Assembly (NCBI GenBank): GCA_965644295.1
Contig: CBFFRP010000289.1
Span: forward strand, 1-64,000
DNA from: Paraphysomonas bandaiensis
Taxonomy: Eukaryota; Chrysophyceae
Length of the DNA: 64,000 nt
Direction of reading: 5' to 3'
Shown here: one piece after another, positions 34,726 to 44,597 of the stretch
Position numbering within the stretch: the first letter of the stretch is position 1
How the letters are laid out: each line of letters begins with the position of its first letter
Made by a program: the position numbers and the translations under genes
Notes under the pieces: generated by a model
Told to the model about the DNA's origin: nothing
What the model saw: only the letters and a program-made list of their open reading frames with translations
Databases searched by the model: none

Positions 34726-36048
34726 ATGAAGTGTTACCTGACTTCGCATCATTTATATGCTAAGTTGTTCCCTGTAACGAAATTGTTTGTCAGAAGAGCT
34801 CGTTGTATTCATGGATCAGTGCGTTCGGCCTTTATTAGTGGTGAAAGATATTTCTCCGTTGTACCTCCGGTATCTGCTCCTGCGTCGCCATCTATACACT
34901 TTTTCGCTAACCTCCTAGCACCCAAACTAGAGTTGAGCGTGCAAGATACACGTGCTATATTAGAGGAAAATGAGAGCATGTTATCTGAATTGGAAAACGA
35001 CATGATAGACAAAGGCATGCATGTTGTTATGTCTGACGAGAACGTCTCTGTGATTGATACACTTCACACGATTGATGAGCGTCAATGCTCAATTACGAGA
35101 AGTCTTCATTTTAATGAGAATATAGATTTTATTCAGACTTCTGTACCTGTTAACTCGGATAGTGGTGCGGTCGATTACACCATGGATCTGCCGTTCGACA
35201 CGGCCTCACACATTATTGGATTTTCGTTTGCGTTTTTGCTACATTTTCTAAACGGACCATGCGCTGGCAGCCACACTATCCGCCGCTGTGCTGTGCTTGG
35301 TGCAGGAGGGTGCACTTTACCTGTAGTTGCTGGGCATCTATACCCTTGTGCTGACATTCATGCAGTTGAGCTGAGTCGGTCTGTTATAGCAGCTGCCTCC
35401 CAATGCTTCGAGCTCAGCGATATGCTCAATGCTGGATCCTTCAAACTGCATGAAGGGTGCGGAATCAAATGGCTTCGAGAGCATAGTGCAGAGGGAAAAA
35501 AATGGGATTTACTATTTGTAGATATATGTAACCCAACTGCGACCGAGAATTGTGTTGTTGCTGCACCGCCAAGTGATGTTCTATCCGCTAGCGGCATTCG
35601 TGACCTGATAGACTCGGTGGAATCGGGAGGGGTTCTTGCGATAAATGTACTTGCCACCTCTGTAGGGACGGCAGAGACTCTTGAAAAAGTAACGAATGCT
35701 CTCTGCGAGAGTAGTGTTGGGCCATTGCACGTTGGGATGATGCCATTGCACACCACCGCGAACACGACACATTCGTGTGTCAAACCGAGTGACTCTATGG
35801 ACGAAGATGATAAACCGAGCCTACCCGCTAGAAGCAATAGTATCATATTTGTGGTGAAAACTCCCTCCAAGTGGTACATGAATTTGGAACAATGTAGTTC
35901 TGGGGAAGCAATTAGGCAAGCGAAAAAAGATTTTTTGAGTTCGTTCAACTACACGAATACTCGGGTTAGGTTTCCATTTGATAGAAATGATGTCGAAAAA
36001 GAACTATCTAGTTGGATGAACTGCTATGTGTACTATAACATTAAGTAG
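34726..36048 (+). CDS. METTL13/spermidine-synthase-fold methyltransferase
   Basis: A single exon of 440 aa starting at the ATG at 34726. The N-terminus (MKCYLTSHHLYAKLFPVTKL followed by FVRRARCIHGSVR) is basic and free of acids, so a mitochondrial targeting signal is possible. The Rossmann core starts at about residue 180: RRCAVLGAGGCTLPVVAG (SAM motif I), ADIHAVELSRSVIAAASQCF (motif II with the acidic residue), FKLHEGCGIKWLRE and WDLLFVDICNP (the 'D..D' motif). It continues with SGGVLAINVL. This layout is that of the METTL13 C-terminal, spermidine-synthase-like domain (in animals METTL13 methylates eEF1A). The N-terminal METTL13 domain is absent. The substrate is therefore unknown; a putrescine aminopropyltransferase is less likely. 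Confidence 0.75.
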   Translation: MKCYLTSHHLYAKLFPVTKLFVRRARCIHGSVRSAFISGERYFSVVPPVSAPASPSIHFFANLLAPKLELSVQDTRAILEENESMLSELENDMIDKGMHVVMSDENVSVIDTLHTIDERQCSITRSLHFNENIDFIQTSVPVNSDSGAVDYTMDLPFDTASHIIGFSFAFLLHFLNGPCAGSHTIRRCAVLGAGGCTLPVVAGHLYPCADIHAVELSRSVIAAASQCFELSDMLNAGSFKLHEGCGIKWLREHSAEGKKWDLLFVDICNPTATENCVVAAPPSDVLSASGIRDLIDSVESGGVLAINVLATSVGTAETLEKVTNALCESSVGPLHVGMMPLHTTANTTHSCVKPSDSMDEDDKPSLPARSNSIIFVVKTPSKWYMNLEQCSSGEAIRQAKKDFLSSFNYTNTRVRFPFDRNDVEKELSSWMNCYVYYNIK

Positions 36049-36746
36049 GGGTGTAATCTATATGCAAGGCATTGAATAATAACGGTATTAACCTTTGACT
36101 GTTATTATTCTCCTGTGCAAGAGCCTGAAGTTTGAAATGCAAAAAGTCTCTCAGTATGTATAGGGCCAAGACAACCCAAAGAGATATCCTGAGGATGACC
36201 GATGAATGCGAGGGTGTTGTGATGCTGGTGCCCTATATTCAATCTGTCCTGTGGGCAATGCAATAGGTCTTTGTAAATTGAATTCCTATTTAAGATGTGC
36301 TTTTTCACCTTTGATGGCGGATACATACCAATGAGGATAATGACAATGTATTTAGACCTTGTGTCTTTTGTAGCTAGAAAAGCTGTAGAATAAAATGTGT
36401 CTACGTTTATTCTATTTTTCATTAGTCACAGCAAAACCATAAACTTCCAATTTCCACTAGTGATTCCCACAATGATAGTGCAACGAAAATTCAGCCAAAT
36501 TGGAAGTCAAATACGCATAACAAAGGACTATAGAATATAGCCAAGTAAGCGTATTGCGTATTCTATTCGAAATGGGTTTTACTATGCATATGTCATCAAA
36601 AAGCTGTTCCTTCAATTCAAGGTGTTGAGCGTTGAAGTTTTTGAGCAATTAAAAGCAGCAATTCTAAGGGGATTGTTACCTGAAGAGTACAGCAGTACTT
36701 TAGACACAGTATTTAGACACAACAAAAAACTCAATCATACAAACTG
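36049..36746. other. Intergenic, no gene recognised
   Basis: This is the 3' flank of the METTL13-like gene. The short frames at 36105-36648 (minus) and 36622-36894 (plus) have no motif. The latter runs into LTR sequence. Confidence 0.35.
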
Positions 36747-37488
36747 TATTAGGATTAAGCTTAGTGCGAGATTGTATCTGCGGGTTATAATGTTCAATAA
36801 AATATATCATCCCTCAACAAAGTCGGACTCGCACCTTTTTGTGGTGTTCTTGGGGATAAGTACCGGAGAGACTCACTCTGGGAAACTAAAGTGAGCCCAC
36901 ATTCTTCTGCCCACTCATAGCCAAATGCTTGTGTGATACATCAATAAGTGTCACTTGTGTAGACGTCTTTGGACCCTGACGAATAAACAGGCATCCGGAA
37001 ATGGGCCCACCTCAAGGGCATCCGGGACAGGCAAGGACCACCTCAAGGGTAACCGGGGTATTGGGCTACCTGCTGAAATCAAGCATCCGGGATGTTCACC
37101 TTAAGAACTCAGAGCGGAAGTGGTCGCACCTTGGTGCTTGCGGCGACGCACAAGCTGCTTCCGTAGCGTTAAATAGTAGGATAAAAAAAGTGTGTACTGA
37201 TTAGTTACAGGTAGAGGTCTAACTAGTTTGTCTAGCATTCATCTAGCTACTATTACTAATAATAAGACTTTCAATATAATAATATTATTATGAAAATATA
37301 TGAACTGAATTAGAGAGAGTATCTGTTGAAGATATATATGATCGTTTTCATAACGTCGTAATTATCAGTTACACTTCTAACTATTCCGTTGTTGTGCATG
37401 ATAGTTATGTTTTATATTGATATTCATAATTCTCACTCTATTGTGTTCTTTACTACTTTACACTCTAATAATCACAATAGTAAGACAC
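36747..37488 (+). repeat. Solo LTR of the copia family, split by a nested insertion
   Basis: 36747-36807 matches the first ~60 bp of the LTR (TATTAGGATTAAGCTT, then TATCTGCGGGTTATAATGTT). 37293-37488 resumes at the next position (TGAACTGAATTAGAGAGAGT) and runs to AATCACAAT. The last ~35 bp of the LTR are missing. The foreign DNA between is annotated separately. The LTR was therefore inserted first and interrupted later. Confidence 0.8.
36808..37292 (+). mobile_element. 485-bp non-autonomous element inserted in an LTR, flanked by AAAATATAT
   Basis: The insertion has the 9-bp repeat AAAATATAT on both sides (36799-36807, 37293-37301). It starts CATCCCTCAACAAAGTCGG and ends in GACTTTCAATATAATAATA-type sequence. 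The nest fixes both boundaries of a family with partial copies at 17450-17655, 32640-33060, 49415-49610 and 54827-55130. It carries the two-hairpin core at 37120-37165 (inverted). There are no clear terminal inverted repeats. A 9-bp duplication would fit a Mutator-like transposon, but in AT-rich DNA this is not proof. Confidence 0.65.
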
Positions 37489-38439
37489 GTTTGAACAGAG
37501 CGTTAGTACCACCACGCACATGTGCGTATCTTGTATAGTCGCGTATCTTATCTTATATAGTTTGGTTATTTTTCAGTCTATTTGATATTATTTCATTGTA
37601 TACATACATGTTGAGCCACTAAAACCTCGCCTTGAAAGTAACCTCATCTCGCTTGACCCTAAACACGAATATTCCCCTTATATAAAAACCTCTGATTATT
37701 ACAACATGAGAACGGCCGTGTACAGAAACTAGTTTTACATCTATCTACTATATACTAACTAATAACTGGACATTCAAGCTATATACTACTAGTGGCGGGC
37801 AACCGTCTCGGGACTGCTTGTGTATCGCTGCTAGCACCATGGTGCAACCGTCCCTTGTAGTGAGGTTAGTCGGGGGGTCTGCCTTTGGGCAGTGTGTCTG
37901 GCTGGCCTGTATCATGGGTTATGCGAGGAGTGGATGGGCGAGATGTATATGAGAGTGTAAGTCGATGGTGGAGATGGTGCTGGTTGTCGAGGTGGGGTTT
38001 CGGCCACAAGTAAGGAGGAGTTGTTTCCGGAGTGGTTGCGCTTGCCTCTGTCGGGATAGAATTCTAGGGATGGTTGTCGCCTGGAGTAGCTGGAGTATTT
38101 TTGGTGTCAGGTGAGTATCCTGGGACTGGCGTTGCTGTGAGTGTGTCGGTGTCGTGACCGGTGTTACTGGTGTTGTGTCTGCGTTGTGGTGTCTGAGTCC
38201 CCTATTTCAAAGCATGCGGAGCCCTGCCGAATTTTCCCCTTATTGCGACCCATCTGACCCATCTGCTGCCCAAATAATAGCAGGTTAGTCGTCATCCCGA
38301 TGCAATTTGCCGTGATGATACCACTTTGGAGTTCCAATTGGGTCGATTATATGAATTGATTCTACCGTCGTCATCGTTGCGCTTGTCGCCGTTTTGCGCT
38401 TGCCGTTGTCGCATTAGTGGTTGCACAAGTTGTAAAGTA
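37489..38439. other. Intergenic, locally GC-richer, one more hairpin-core copy
   Basis: At 37812-37850 the diverged core GCTTGTGTATCGCTGCTAGC then ACCATGGTGCAACC appears again. From 37860 to 38400 the DNA is GT-rich on the plus strand and richer in G+C than its surroundings. No open frame with a recognisable motif was found. Confidence 0.45.
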
Positions 38440-39110
38440 AGTTGATATCGAAATCATTGGTGTGCAAAAAGAAGTAAAACCTGGATAGAGGTGTATAGAG
38501 AACATAACACGTCGCACATTCGTTTTCCAATTGCGGTTTAACACCATATGTCTGCGCCAATCTTGAGTTCGACAGTGTTTTACTCAAAATAAAAGTTGGA
38601 CCATCTAACAAATTGACACATGCGGCGGTGTACACGTACTTTTTTTGGCTCGTTGTTGTTTAAATATTGTGTCATTTGTTAGATATATAAAAATAGGAAA
38701 GTCAATAGGGCAAGTAACATCTATGCCGTGCAATCTTAAGTTCACATGAACATTTTATTTGTCAGACAGAACTCGAAATAAGAGTTGAACATCTACCAAA
38801 TTGACACAAACATGCGGCAATGTACACATGTACACGTACTCCTTTTAGTGCAAGTCTTTTAATAGAAGTCAATTGCGCAAGTAACATTCATTCTGCTCCA
38901 TACAATCTTTGCATCCGACCTTGTTTTTCTCGAAATAAAAGTTGAAACATTTAACAAATTGACACAAACATATGGTGGTGTACATATGTTTTTTTTATGT
39001 TTCGTTGTCCCATAAGCAGTGCAAGTGGAATTGAATTCGATACTGCCTGTTTTATGTTTTACCAAAACTATCTAACATATTGGCACGAACATGCATCATA
39101 TAGAATCAAT
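38440..39110. repeat. Diverged tandem repeat array, three to four units
   Basis: The block ATAAAAGTTG...AAATTGACACA...GCGGYRRTGTACA recurs at about 38587, 38775 and 38932, with a weaker fourth copy near 39060-39090. Spacing is roughly 120-190 bp. Between units 'GGGCAAGTAACATCTATGCC' and 'GCGCAAGTAACATTCATTCT' also correspond. On the minus strand the units read CVNLLDGPTFI, CVNLVDVQ and CVNLLNVSTFI, so the array might derive from a repeat-containing coding sequence, now interrupted by stops. Confidence 0.6.
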
Positions 39111-39212
39111 TTGTCATGAGGATGAATTCAATAGAGAATAGAATATGTGTATATACTGGTATGCGACGGAGAAGGGGAATCATTTTTGGCATATAAAATA
39201 GGTGTCTGATTT

Positions 39213-39794
39213 CTACTTTATTAATAGTACTTCGGCAAAAACAGCAATTTGATTAGCCCGATTACGCTTTAATAATTTTTCTTGTAGGTTTAAACATTCT
39301 GTAGAAAATTTCAATCCGCGATAGGCTTCATTAAGTAACCTTCCAGTGGTATCAAATTTCAAATCGGATTGATACATTTCTTCGTCATTTCTACAACCAA
39401 ATCCACGCTTTGTATTTTCAAGGTAGCCCAACATACTCAAAATGGTGAGCTCTTCTTCTTCGTCATATATGGTAGAAAGTTTAAGTTCCCAATCTCGAGC
39501 ATCATTCATAGCGGACGTATATCCAGCTCTAATGATGTCACTATCCTTGGTATCATAGCATTCATCTAATGACCGTTTGCTGTGTGAACCTCTGAAATTC
39601 AAAACGTTTGAAGACTCCCTGAGCACCGTTGAAGAAGTGAGCTTCGATTCCGCTTCCAATGTGGATAAGGTCGCCATTGGCTTCATTTCTGGTCGTTTGG
39701 TCTTTTTTCCACACTGAATATTGGGTTCTATACCATCCTCTATTGAGCAATCTCTGGGATAAGGACCGATACACTCTTTGTCTCGGGCATGCAT
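39213..39794 (-). CDS. Hypothetical protein
   Basis: The family is not recognised. There are 193 codons from the ATG at 39794, and an in-frame acceptor-like TTGTAG lies just upstream, so a further 5' exon is possible. The N-terminal half is polar and Ser/Lys-rich. The C-terminal half looks like a compact helical domain (DWELKLSTIYDEEEELTILS, SMLGYLENTKRGFGC, KFSTECLNLQEKLLKRNR). It is divergent from the PICOT gene. The shared upstream region contains the TATG microsatellite. Confidence 0.5.
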   Translation of the reverse strand: MHARDKECIGPYPRDCSIEDGIEPNIQCGKKTKRPEMKPMATLSTLEAESKLTSSTVLRESSNVLNFRGSHSKRSLDECYDTKDSDIIRAGYTSAMNDARDWELKLSTIYDEEEELTILSMLGYLENTKRGFGCRNDEEMYQSDLKFDTTGRLLNEAYRGLKFSTECLNLQEKLLKRNRANQIAVFAEVLLIK

Positions 39795-39935
39795 TTGTCT
39801 ACAATACACGGTATTGACATCGTATTAGCAAATATAAGAATGCATAATGCATTGTAACCATATTACTTGAGCTTACCACATTTCGTAGTAAGAAACATTG
39901 TTCCCCCTATGTCTAGATGTCGTAGGTCACACATG

Positions 39936-39937
<2 letters not shown>

Positions 39938-39967
<30 letters not shown>

Positions 39968-40415
39968 TGTATGTATGTATGTATGTATGTATGTATGTAT
40001 GTATGTATGTATGTATGTATGTATGTATGTATGTATGTATGTATGTATGTATGTATGTATGTATGTATGTATGTATGTATGTATGTATGTATGTATGTAT
40101 GTATGTATGTATGTATGTATGTATGTATGTATGTATGTACTGTATGTATGTATGTATGTATGTATGTATGTATGTATGTATGTATGTATGTATGTATGTA
40201 TGTATGTATGTATGTATGTATGTATGTATGTATGTATGTATGTATGTATGTATGTATGTATGTATGTATGTATGTATGTATGTATGTATGTATGTATGTA
40301 TGTATGTATGTATGTATGTATGTATGTATGTATGTATGTATGTATGTATGTATGTATGTATGTATGTATGTATGTATGTATGTATGTATGTATGTATGTA
40401 TGTATGTATGTATGT
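39938..40415. repeat. (TATG)n microsatellite, about 480 bp
   Basis: About 120 tetranucleotide units run almost perfectly from 39938 to 40415, with one obvious interruption at 40139-40142 (GTACTGTATG) that shifts the phase. Because the unit has no stop in several frames, long artefactual open frames of MYVC or HTYI repeats exist on both strands. They are not genes. The array ends about 90 bp before the PICOT start codon and lies in the divergent gap. Confidence 0.97.
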
Positions 40416-40506
40416 TGTTCGTAGGAGGAATATAGCTACTAGTGGACCACCCAACACAATAACCCAATCGAATTTTAGAAGTTGCAATCGAACTCATTCA
40501 TTAGAA

Positions 40507-41678
40507 ATGGTACTAACGGAAGTGCTTTCAGAAGAAGACTTCAGCACACTCCAGCGGAGTAATGGCCCTGTCGTTTTATTCTTTTTTGCAGAGTGGCATG
40601 AGCCCAGCAAGAGAGGAGGTCAAATGCACCAGGTGCGAATTATAGAATATATTATATTTCATACGTAATAGTTTTTACAGGTTCTTAGCGCTTTGGCTCT
40701 GAAGTACCAATCTATTAAATTTGCGATGCAAGAAGCGGAGAGCATTCCTGCAATAAGCGAACGCTTAGGTGCCCAACTTGTAATTCTGAGAGTGTGATGT
40801 TTAAATGACTCATGGTACAGGTGTATCAGTTGTTCCAACCTTTGTATGTCTTAATAACGAGAAGATAGTGTGGAAGTTGGAAGGTGTGAACCCAACAGAG
40901 TTGGCGAAACTCGTGAAACATGTCGCTGAGAATCCATCAGAGGTCTACGCTCATGCAAGGGTTCACTTTTAAACTGATAACGTATTTAAAGGTATCATCG
41001 GGAAAGGTTATCCCCTCTGCTGAACGGGACGGAAAAGCGAGTGAAGCCGAATTGAAATCCTTGGTGTCGTCCGCACAGGTTATGCTGTTTATGAAGGGGT
41101 CCCCGGACGCACCGCGCTGCGGATTCAGTAGAAAGGCCGTTGAGCTCTTGCGCAGCCAGAATATTCAGTTTGCATCCTTTGATATCCTGACCAATGAAAA
41201 CGTACGGCAGGGCCTTAAAACTCTGTTTGATTGGCCGACATACCCACAGCTCTATGTACGCGGGGAGTTGATCGGCGGTATTGACATCCTGACAGAGATG
41301 GCTTCAGAGGGCAACCTTAAGAGCGAATTAGGAATTACTGACCAGCCCACACTACCAGTCCCATCTCCGAAGAAACCTTTAAACGACCGTCTTCGTGAGC
41401 TTATCAACCAGGCTCCAGTGATGGTGTTTATGAAAGGAAGTCCCGATTCCCCACGATGCGGCTTCAGCAGAGAGGTCGTTAGCCTTTTGAGAGAAGATGG
41501 TATTGAATTCCACCACTTTGATATACTGGGGGACGAAGATGTGAGACAAGGCCTTAAAGTGTTCTCGGACTGGCCCACTTACCCCCAGGTGTATTTCCAG
41601 GGAGCACTTATCGGTGGTCTTGATATATTGCGAGACATGAAAGAAGAAGAGCCCCTTCGGAAACATTTTCAAGTTTAA
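40507..41678 (+). CDS. GLRX3: PICOT/Grx3-type multidomain monothiol glutaredoxin (Trx-Grx-Grx)
   Basis: Four exons: 40507-40632, 40681-40768, 40821-40942 and 40992-41678 (340 aa; human GLRX3 335). The N-terminal thioredoxin-like domain has VVLFFFAEWHEPSKRGGQM and the cis-Pro loop VSVVPTFVCL; no Cys is left at its active site. Two glutaredoxin domains follow. Each has a CGFS site (GSPDAPRCGFSRKAVELL and GSPDSPRCGFSREVVSLL), a WPTYPQ(L/V)Y loop and GG(I/L)DIL. Monothiol CGFS glutaredoxins bind a bridging [2Fe-2S] cluster with glutathione and work in cytosolic iron-sulfur and iron handling. Domain order and length are as expected. The gene appears intact. The nearby microsatellite may influence its expression (inference). 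Confidence 0.93.
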
Positions 41679-42211
41679 GCCTTATAATTTATATCAAATC
41701 TGCTTCAAAATTATAATCTGAATGGTCATCTTGATTTGAATTCTTGCGGTGACAGTAGGCAATATTCCATGCAACGTTTTTAGTATGTCAGATTGAATCA
41801 ATATTACACCACGTTCTTCTAGTTCATGCCAATATATTACATATTACTATTTCCAATACAACGATGCCCTATAGTTGAGGGTAAAAGCTTGTATTACCAC
41901 AAAAAATAACAGCAGACCTGGGTTATTTGTTCTACTTCCCATAGGCTTTTGTCAATATTCAATATAAAATATAATAATCATCAGTAATTGCTAATTATAT
42001 CTATATGAAATAATTTTTGTTTAATACATCGGGTATAATGATAACATGAAAACATATCGAACGCATACATATGCTTTCTTACAGGTAGCTTTTAGTGAAA
42101 TAAATTGCTATCAACGAATATAACAAAAAACGAAACGAAATAGGCAAGACCACAGAATGAAAAGAATACACGATTGTAACAGCTTGACACGAAGAGCTGA
42201 TAAATAACCCG
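41679..42211. other. Convergent intergenic spacer
   Basis: AT-rich gap between the ends of the PICOT gene and the minus-strand hypothetical gene. No gene or repeat was recognised. Confidence 0.4.
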
Positions 42212-43078
42212 TCACGTGGTCGTCATGAATTCAGACGAGCTGCAGAAGCAATATTGCGTGTATGCGCGAACGGTATTACGTGTATGGTAGCACACTGCAC
42301 ACTGATATCTCTGCAGAGCATCAGGTGGCTGCTCCATAAGAAGATACGAATAACCTTTGACATGCATGGGTCCGAATCTTCTCTCGAACACTGCTGCACC
42401 AATAGCTAACCTGTTACTCCGGTGAGCACATACACTTAACACCGTCCCGTTAACCGTATTGACCATACTTTCTGACTTCGACAAGTACTCACACACAGAG
42501 GAAGAGCTATTAAGTGAATCATACATAGATGACGAACCTTCTGTGAACATATCTTCCTCACTAACAGTGTCGATGTCCTGCACTAAATCCCATTCTGCAA
42601 AACCTGGTTGGTACATCGCACGGATAGTGGAGTACACATCGCATTCATAAAACTTCAACGCGGAAACAGCTTCATATTGTGCATCAGTTTTGAATTCCCG
42701 TAGTTCAGAGCCTGACCACCAAACATCTCGCCCAGCGCCGCAGGAAATGTACTCCACCCTAGTAGGGACCAATACTACCTGAACCATCTCCGAAAACGAA
42801 ACGCACCCAGGTCTTTTCTTTACACTGTATCCAGGCGTCGATGGTAAATTTGGGAATTTAACGTCAGATTCTGAGCGGAGCTCCTCCGATGTGGTGTAAC
42901 CAAAGTTGCTGCCATTTTCAGCATCTGTTACAGACATAGAACATAGCGATGTTATATGGTCTCGCAAAAGCGTCGAATTTGAAGTGAATTCACATCTTGA
43001 TGTAGGCTTCTTTATTAGAGGCCACTGAACTCGCCTCCATGACTGCTTTCTGGTGTAAAACGAGTTGCCGGAGGGCAT
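42212..43078 (-). CDS. Conserved-type hypothetical protein with 'VSF..MVQVVLVPTRVEY' motif
   Basis: 288 aa from the ATG at 43078. The frame continues upstream without ATG, so an extra 5' exon is possible. The central segment reads GCVSFSEMVQVVLVPTRVEY followed by DVWWSGSELREFKTDAQYEA. From memory, stramenopile proteins of unknown function carry the same 'V.F...V.V..IP.R.EY......LWW...D...FK' signature. The rest of the protein is Ser-rich, with a Cys/His-containing tail (YQCAVCYHTRN). No function can be assigned. Confidence 0.6.
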   Translation of the reverse strand: MPSGNSFYTRKQSWRRVQWPLIKKPTSRCEFTSNSTLLRDHITSLCSMSVTDAENGSNFGYTTSEELRSESDVKFPNLPSTPGYSVKKRPGCVSFSEMVQVVLVPTRVEYISCGAGRDVWWSGSELREFKTDAQYEAVSALKFYECDVYSTIRAMYQPGFAEWDLVQDIDTVSEEDMFTEGSSSMYDSLNSSSSVCEYLSKSESMVNTVNGTVLSVCAHRSNRLAIGAAVFERRFGPMHVKGYSYLLMEQPPDALQRYQCAVCYHTRNTVRAYTQYCFCSSSEFMTTT

Positions 43079-43752
43079 GACAGCTGTGTAATCTTTCTGC
43101 TTTCTGGTTATGAGATAATCTCTCAATCATTTCCAGCTATTAGAACACTACCTGATCTACAATGTAGTACGTCAGGATACCCTTAAGAAACATGTGTTTG
43201 AGCTGAGATGTCTGTTCAGAGTTGAGGTGTGGGGGGGTGAACGAGTTCTAATTCCTACGTTCGTAGTACGTACTTACAGCTCCACTTTATCGTAGTACGT
43301 ACGTACGAAACTGTATTGAATGAAACCTTCTTCCGGACTTCATGATCATGACATGATAGTTAGTAACCCTAACCCTATTCTGCCAGAGGCTGCAAATGTG
43401 CAAGATGCAACAACTGAATTTCGAATTCTAGAATTGGGGTTAGGGTTATGTGATGCAGTCCCGCGTCAGGTCAGTAGGAATAGTATCGAGTGTCAATGTT
43501 ACGACCCGTGAGAAAAATGAGCCAGTCGATGAACTGGCACCACTCTAAAACCCATCAAGAAAGTAAACCCGTCAATTTATCCAGCCCGTGTTTTTTTTTC
43601 ACCCACATACCATTGTAAGATATAGCTGATTATTATCGCTCAATGCAACAGCATGATACTAATATATGTTCAATATGTACCATTGTATCAACGACGGTTG
43701 ATATTGTATCATCAGGGAGCACTGTCTCTACACAAACTATTGTTCTATCTGA
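43079..43752. other. Intergenic with GTACGTA repeats and inverted telomere-like motifs
   Basis: 43255-43310 carries repeated CGTAGTACGTAC palindromes upstream of the minus-strand gene. At 43364-43376 AACCCTAACCCTA occurs, and at 43436-43448 its inverse GGGGTTAGGGTTA. The two units of the TTAGGG-type telomere repeat face each other 60 bp apart. The open frame 43320-43511 across this area has no motif. Confidence 0.5.
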
Positions 43753-44160
43753 ATGCGTAGAGGTTTATCTAAAGAGCAGTTCCAAAAGAACAGCAGGCAC
43801 CACTCCAGAATAAAATCTACTACTCGCATGCTGCTGTTTGGACAACATCCTAGAAGAGGTCTTAGTGATCTACTCATAGCAAAACCCCAAACAGAAGAGG
43901 ATTTAGAAGATCTTGTAGCTAAGATACGTATGATTAATGTTATCGAGGATCATGAATCAGAGGAATGTAAAGGTGGGTAGTGTTGTTTTAACTAAACCAC
44001 ATCAAGTTGATGCGATTAGATTTCCCAGCTGATTTCTCTGTAAATGTAGTTGGAAGGGCAAGTGCAGTACTAATAAATGTGTATGCAAGAAGAATGGATT
44101 TCTCTGTAACTAGGGGGCACAAATGCAATTTGCTTGCGTGCTGTAACAAGTAGTTTGTGT
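43753..44160 (+). pseudogene. Unrecognised relic with Cys-rich segment
   Basis: An open frame of 75 codons (43753-43980) is followed, in another frame, by CKCSWKGKCSTNKCVCKKNG and FLCN...CN (44030-44130). CxCxxxxxC-type Cys clusters of this sort are seen at the ends of some transposon-encoded proteins and in CXC domains. The segment is interrupted by stops and adjoins a solo LTR. The family is not recognised. It is probably mobile-element debris. Confidence 0.35.
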
Positions 44161-44325
44161 CATAGTAAACTACTACTTAACCGAGTATAGATAAAATCTT
44201 AACAAGTATGAGATACCAGAGTCTCTACCTCTGGCTCTGCTAAACCAAATACCAACAGCACTATCTTGTTCTTCACTAGCTGTGACTGATGAGGGGTCAT
44301 ATCCCTCAAGCATTATCTTCAAGGT

Positions 44326-44592
44326 AATAAAAGAATTGATCTTAGTAATAGTATAGCAATGTTGTGATTATTAGAGTGTAAGTAATGAACACGATAGAGT
44401 GAAAATTATGAATAACAATATAAAACATAACTATCATGCACAACGGAATGGTTAGAAGTGTAACTGATAATGACGGCGTTATGATGATGATCATGTATCT
44501 TCAACAGATACTCTCTCTAACTCAGTTCATGATATATTTCATTGAACATTACTACTCACAGATACTATCTTGTTTTAAGCTGACTCCTAATA
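44326..44592 (-). repeat. Solo LTR of the copia family with 5-bp target duplication
   Basis: This 267-bp sequence is the reverse complement of the LTR at 8769-9033, with scattered differences. It runs from AATAAAAGAATTGATC to GACTCCTAATA. AAGGT is present on both sides (44321-44325, 44593-44597). No internal sequence remains, so it arose by LTR-LTR recombination. It confirms the LTR boundaries independently of the complete element. Confidence 0.9.
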
Positions 44593-44597
44593 AAGGT

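Noticed and set aside
36808-37292. Interpretation of the nested element as a SINE
   Set aside because: No recognisable Pol III A/B boxes and no terminal A-tract or simple repeat; several copies are truncated at both ends.
39867-40668. Long open frames encoding MYVC or HTYI repeats on both strands
   Set aside because: They are translations of the TATG microsatellite, which lacks stops in several frames; they are not proteins.
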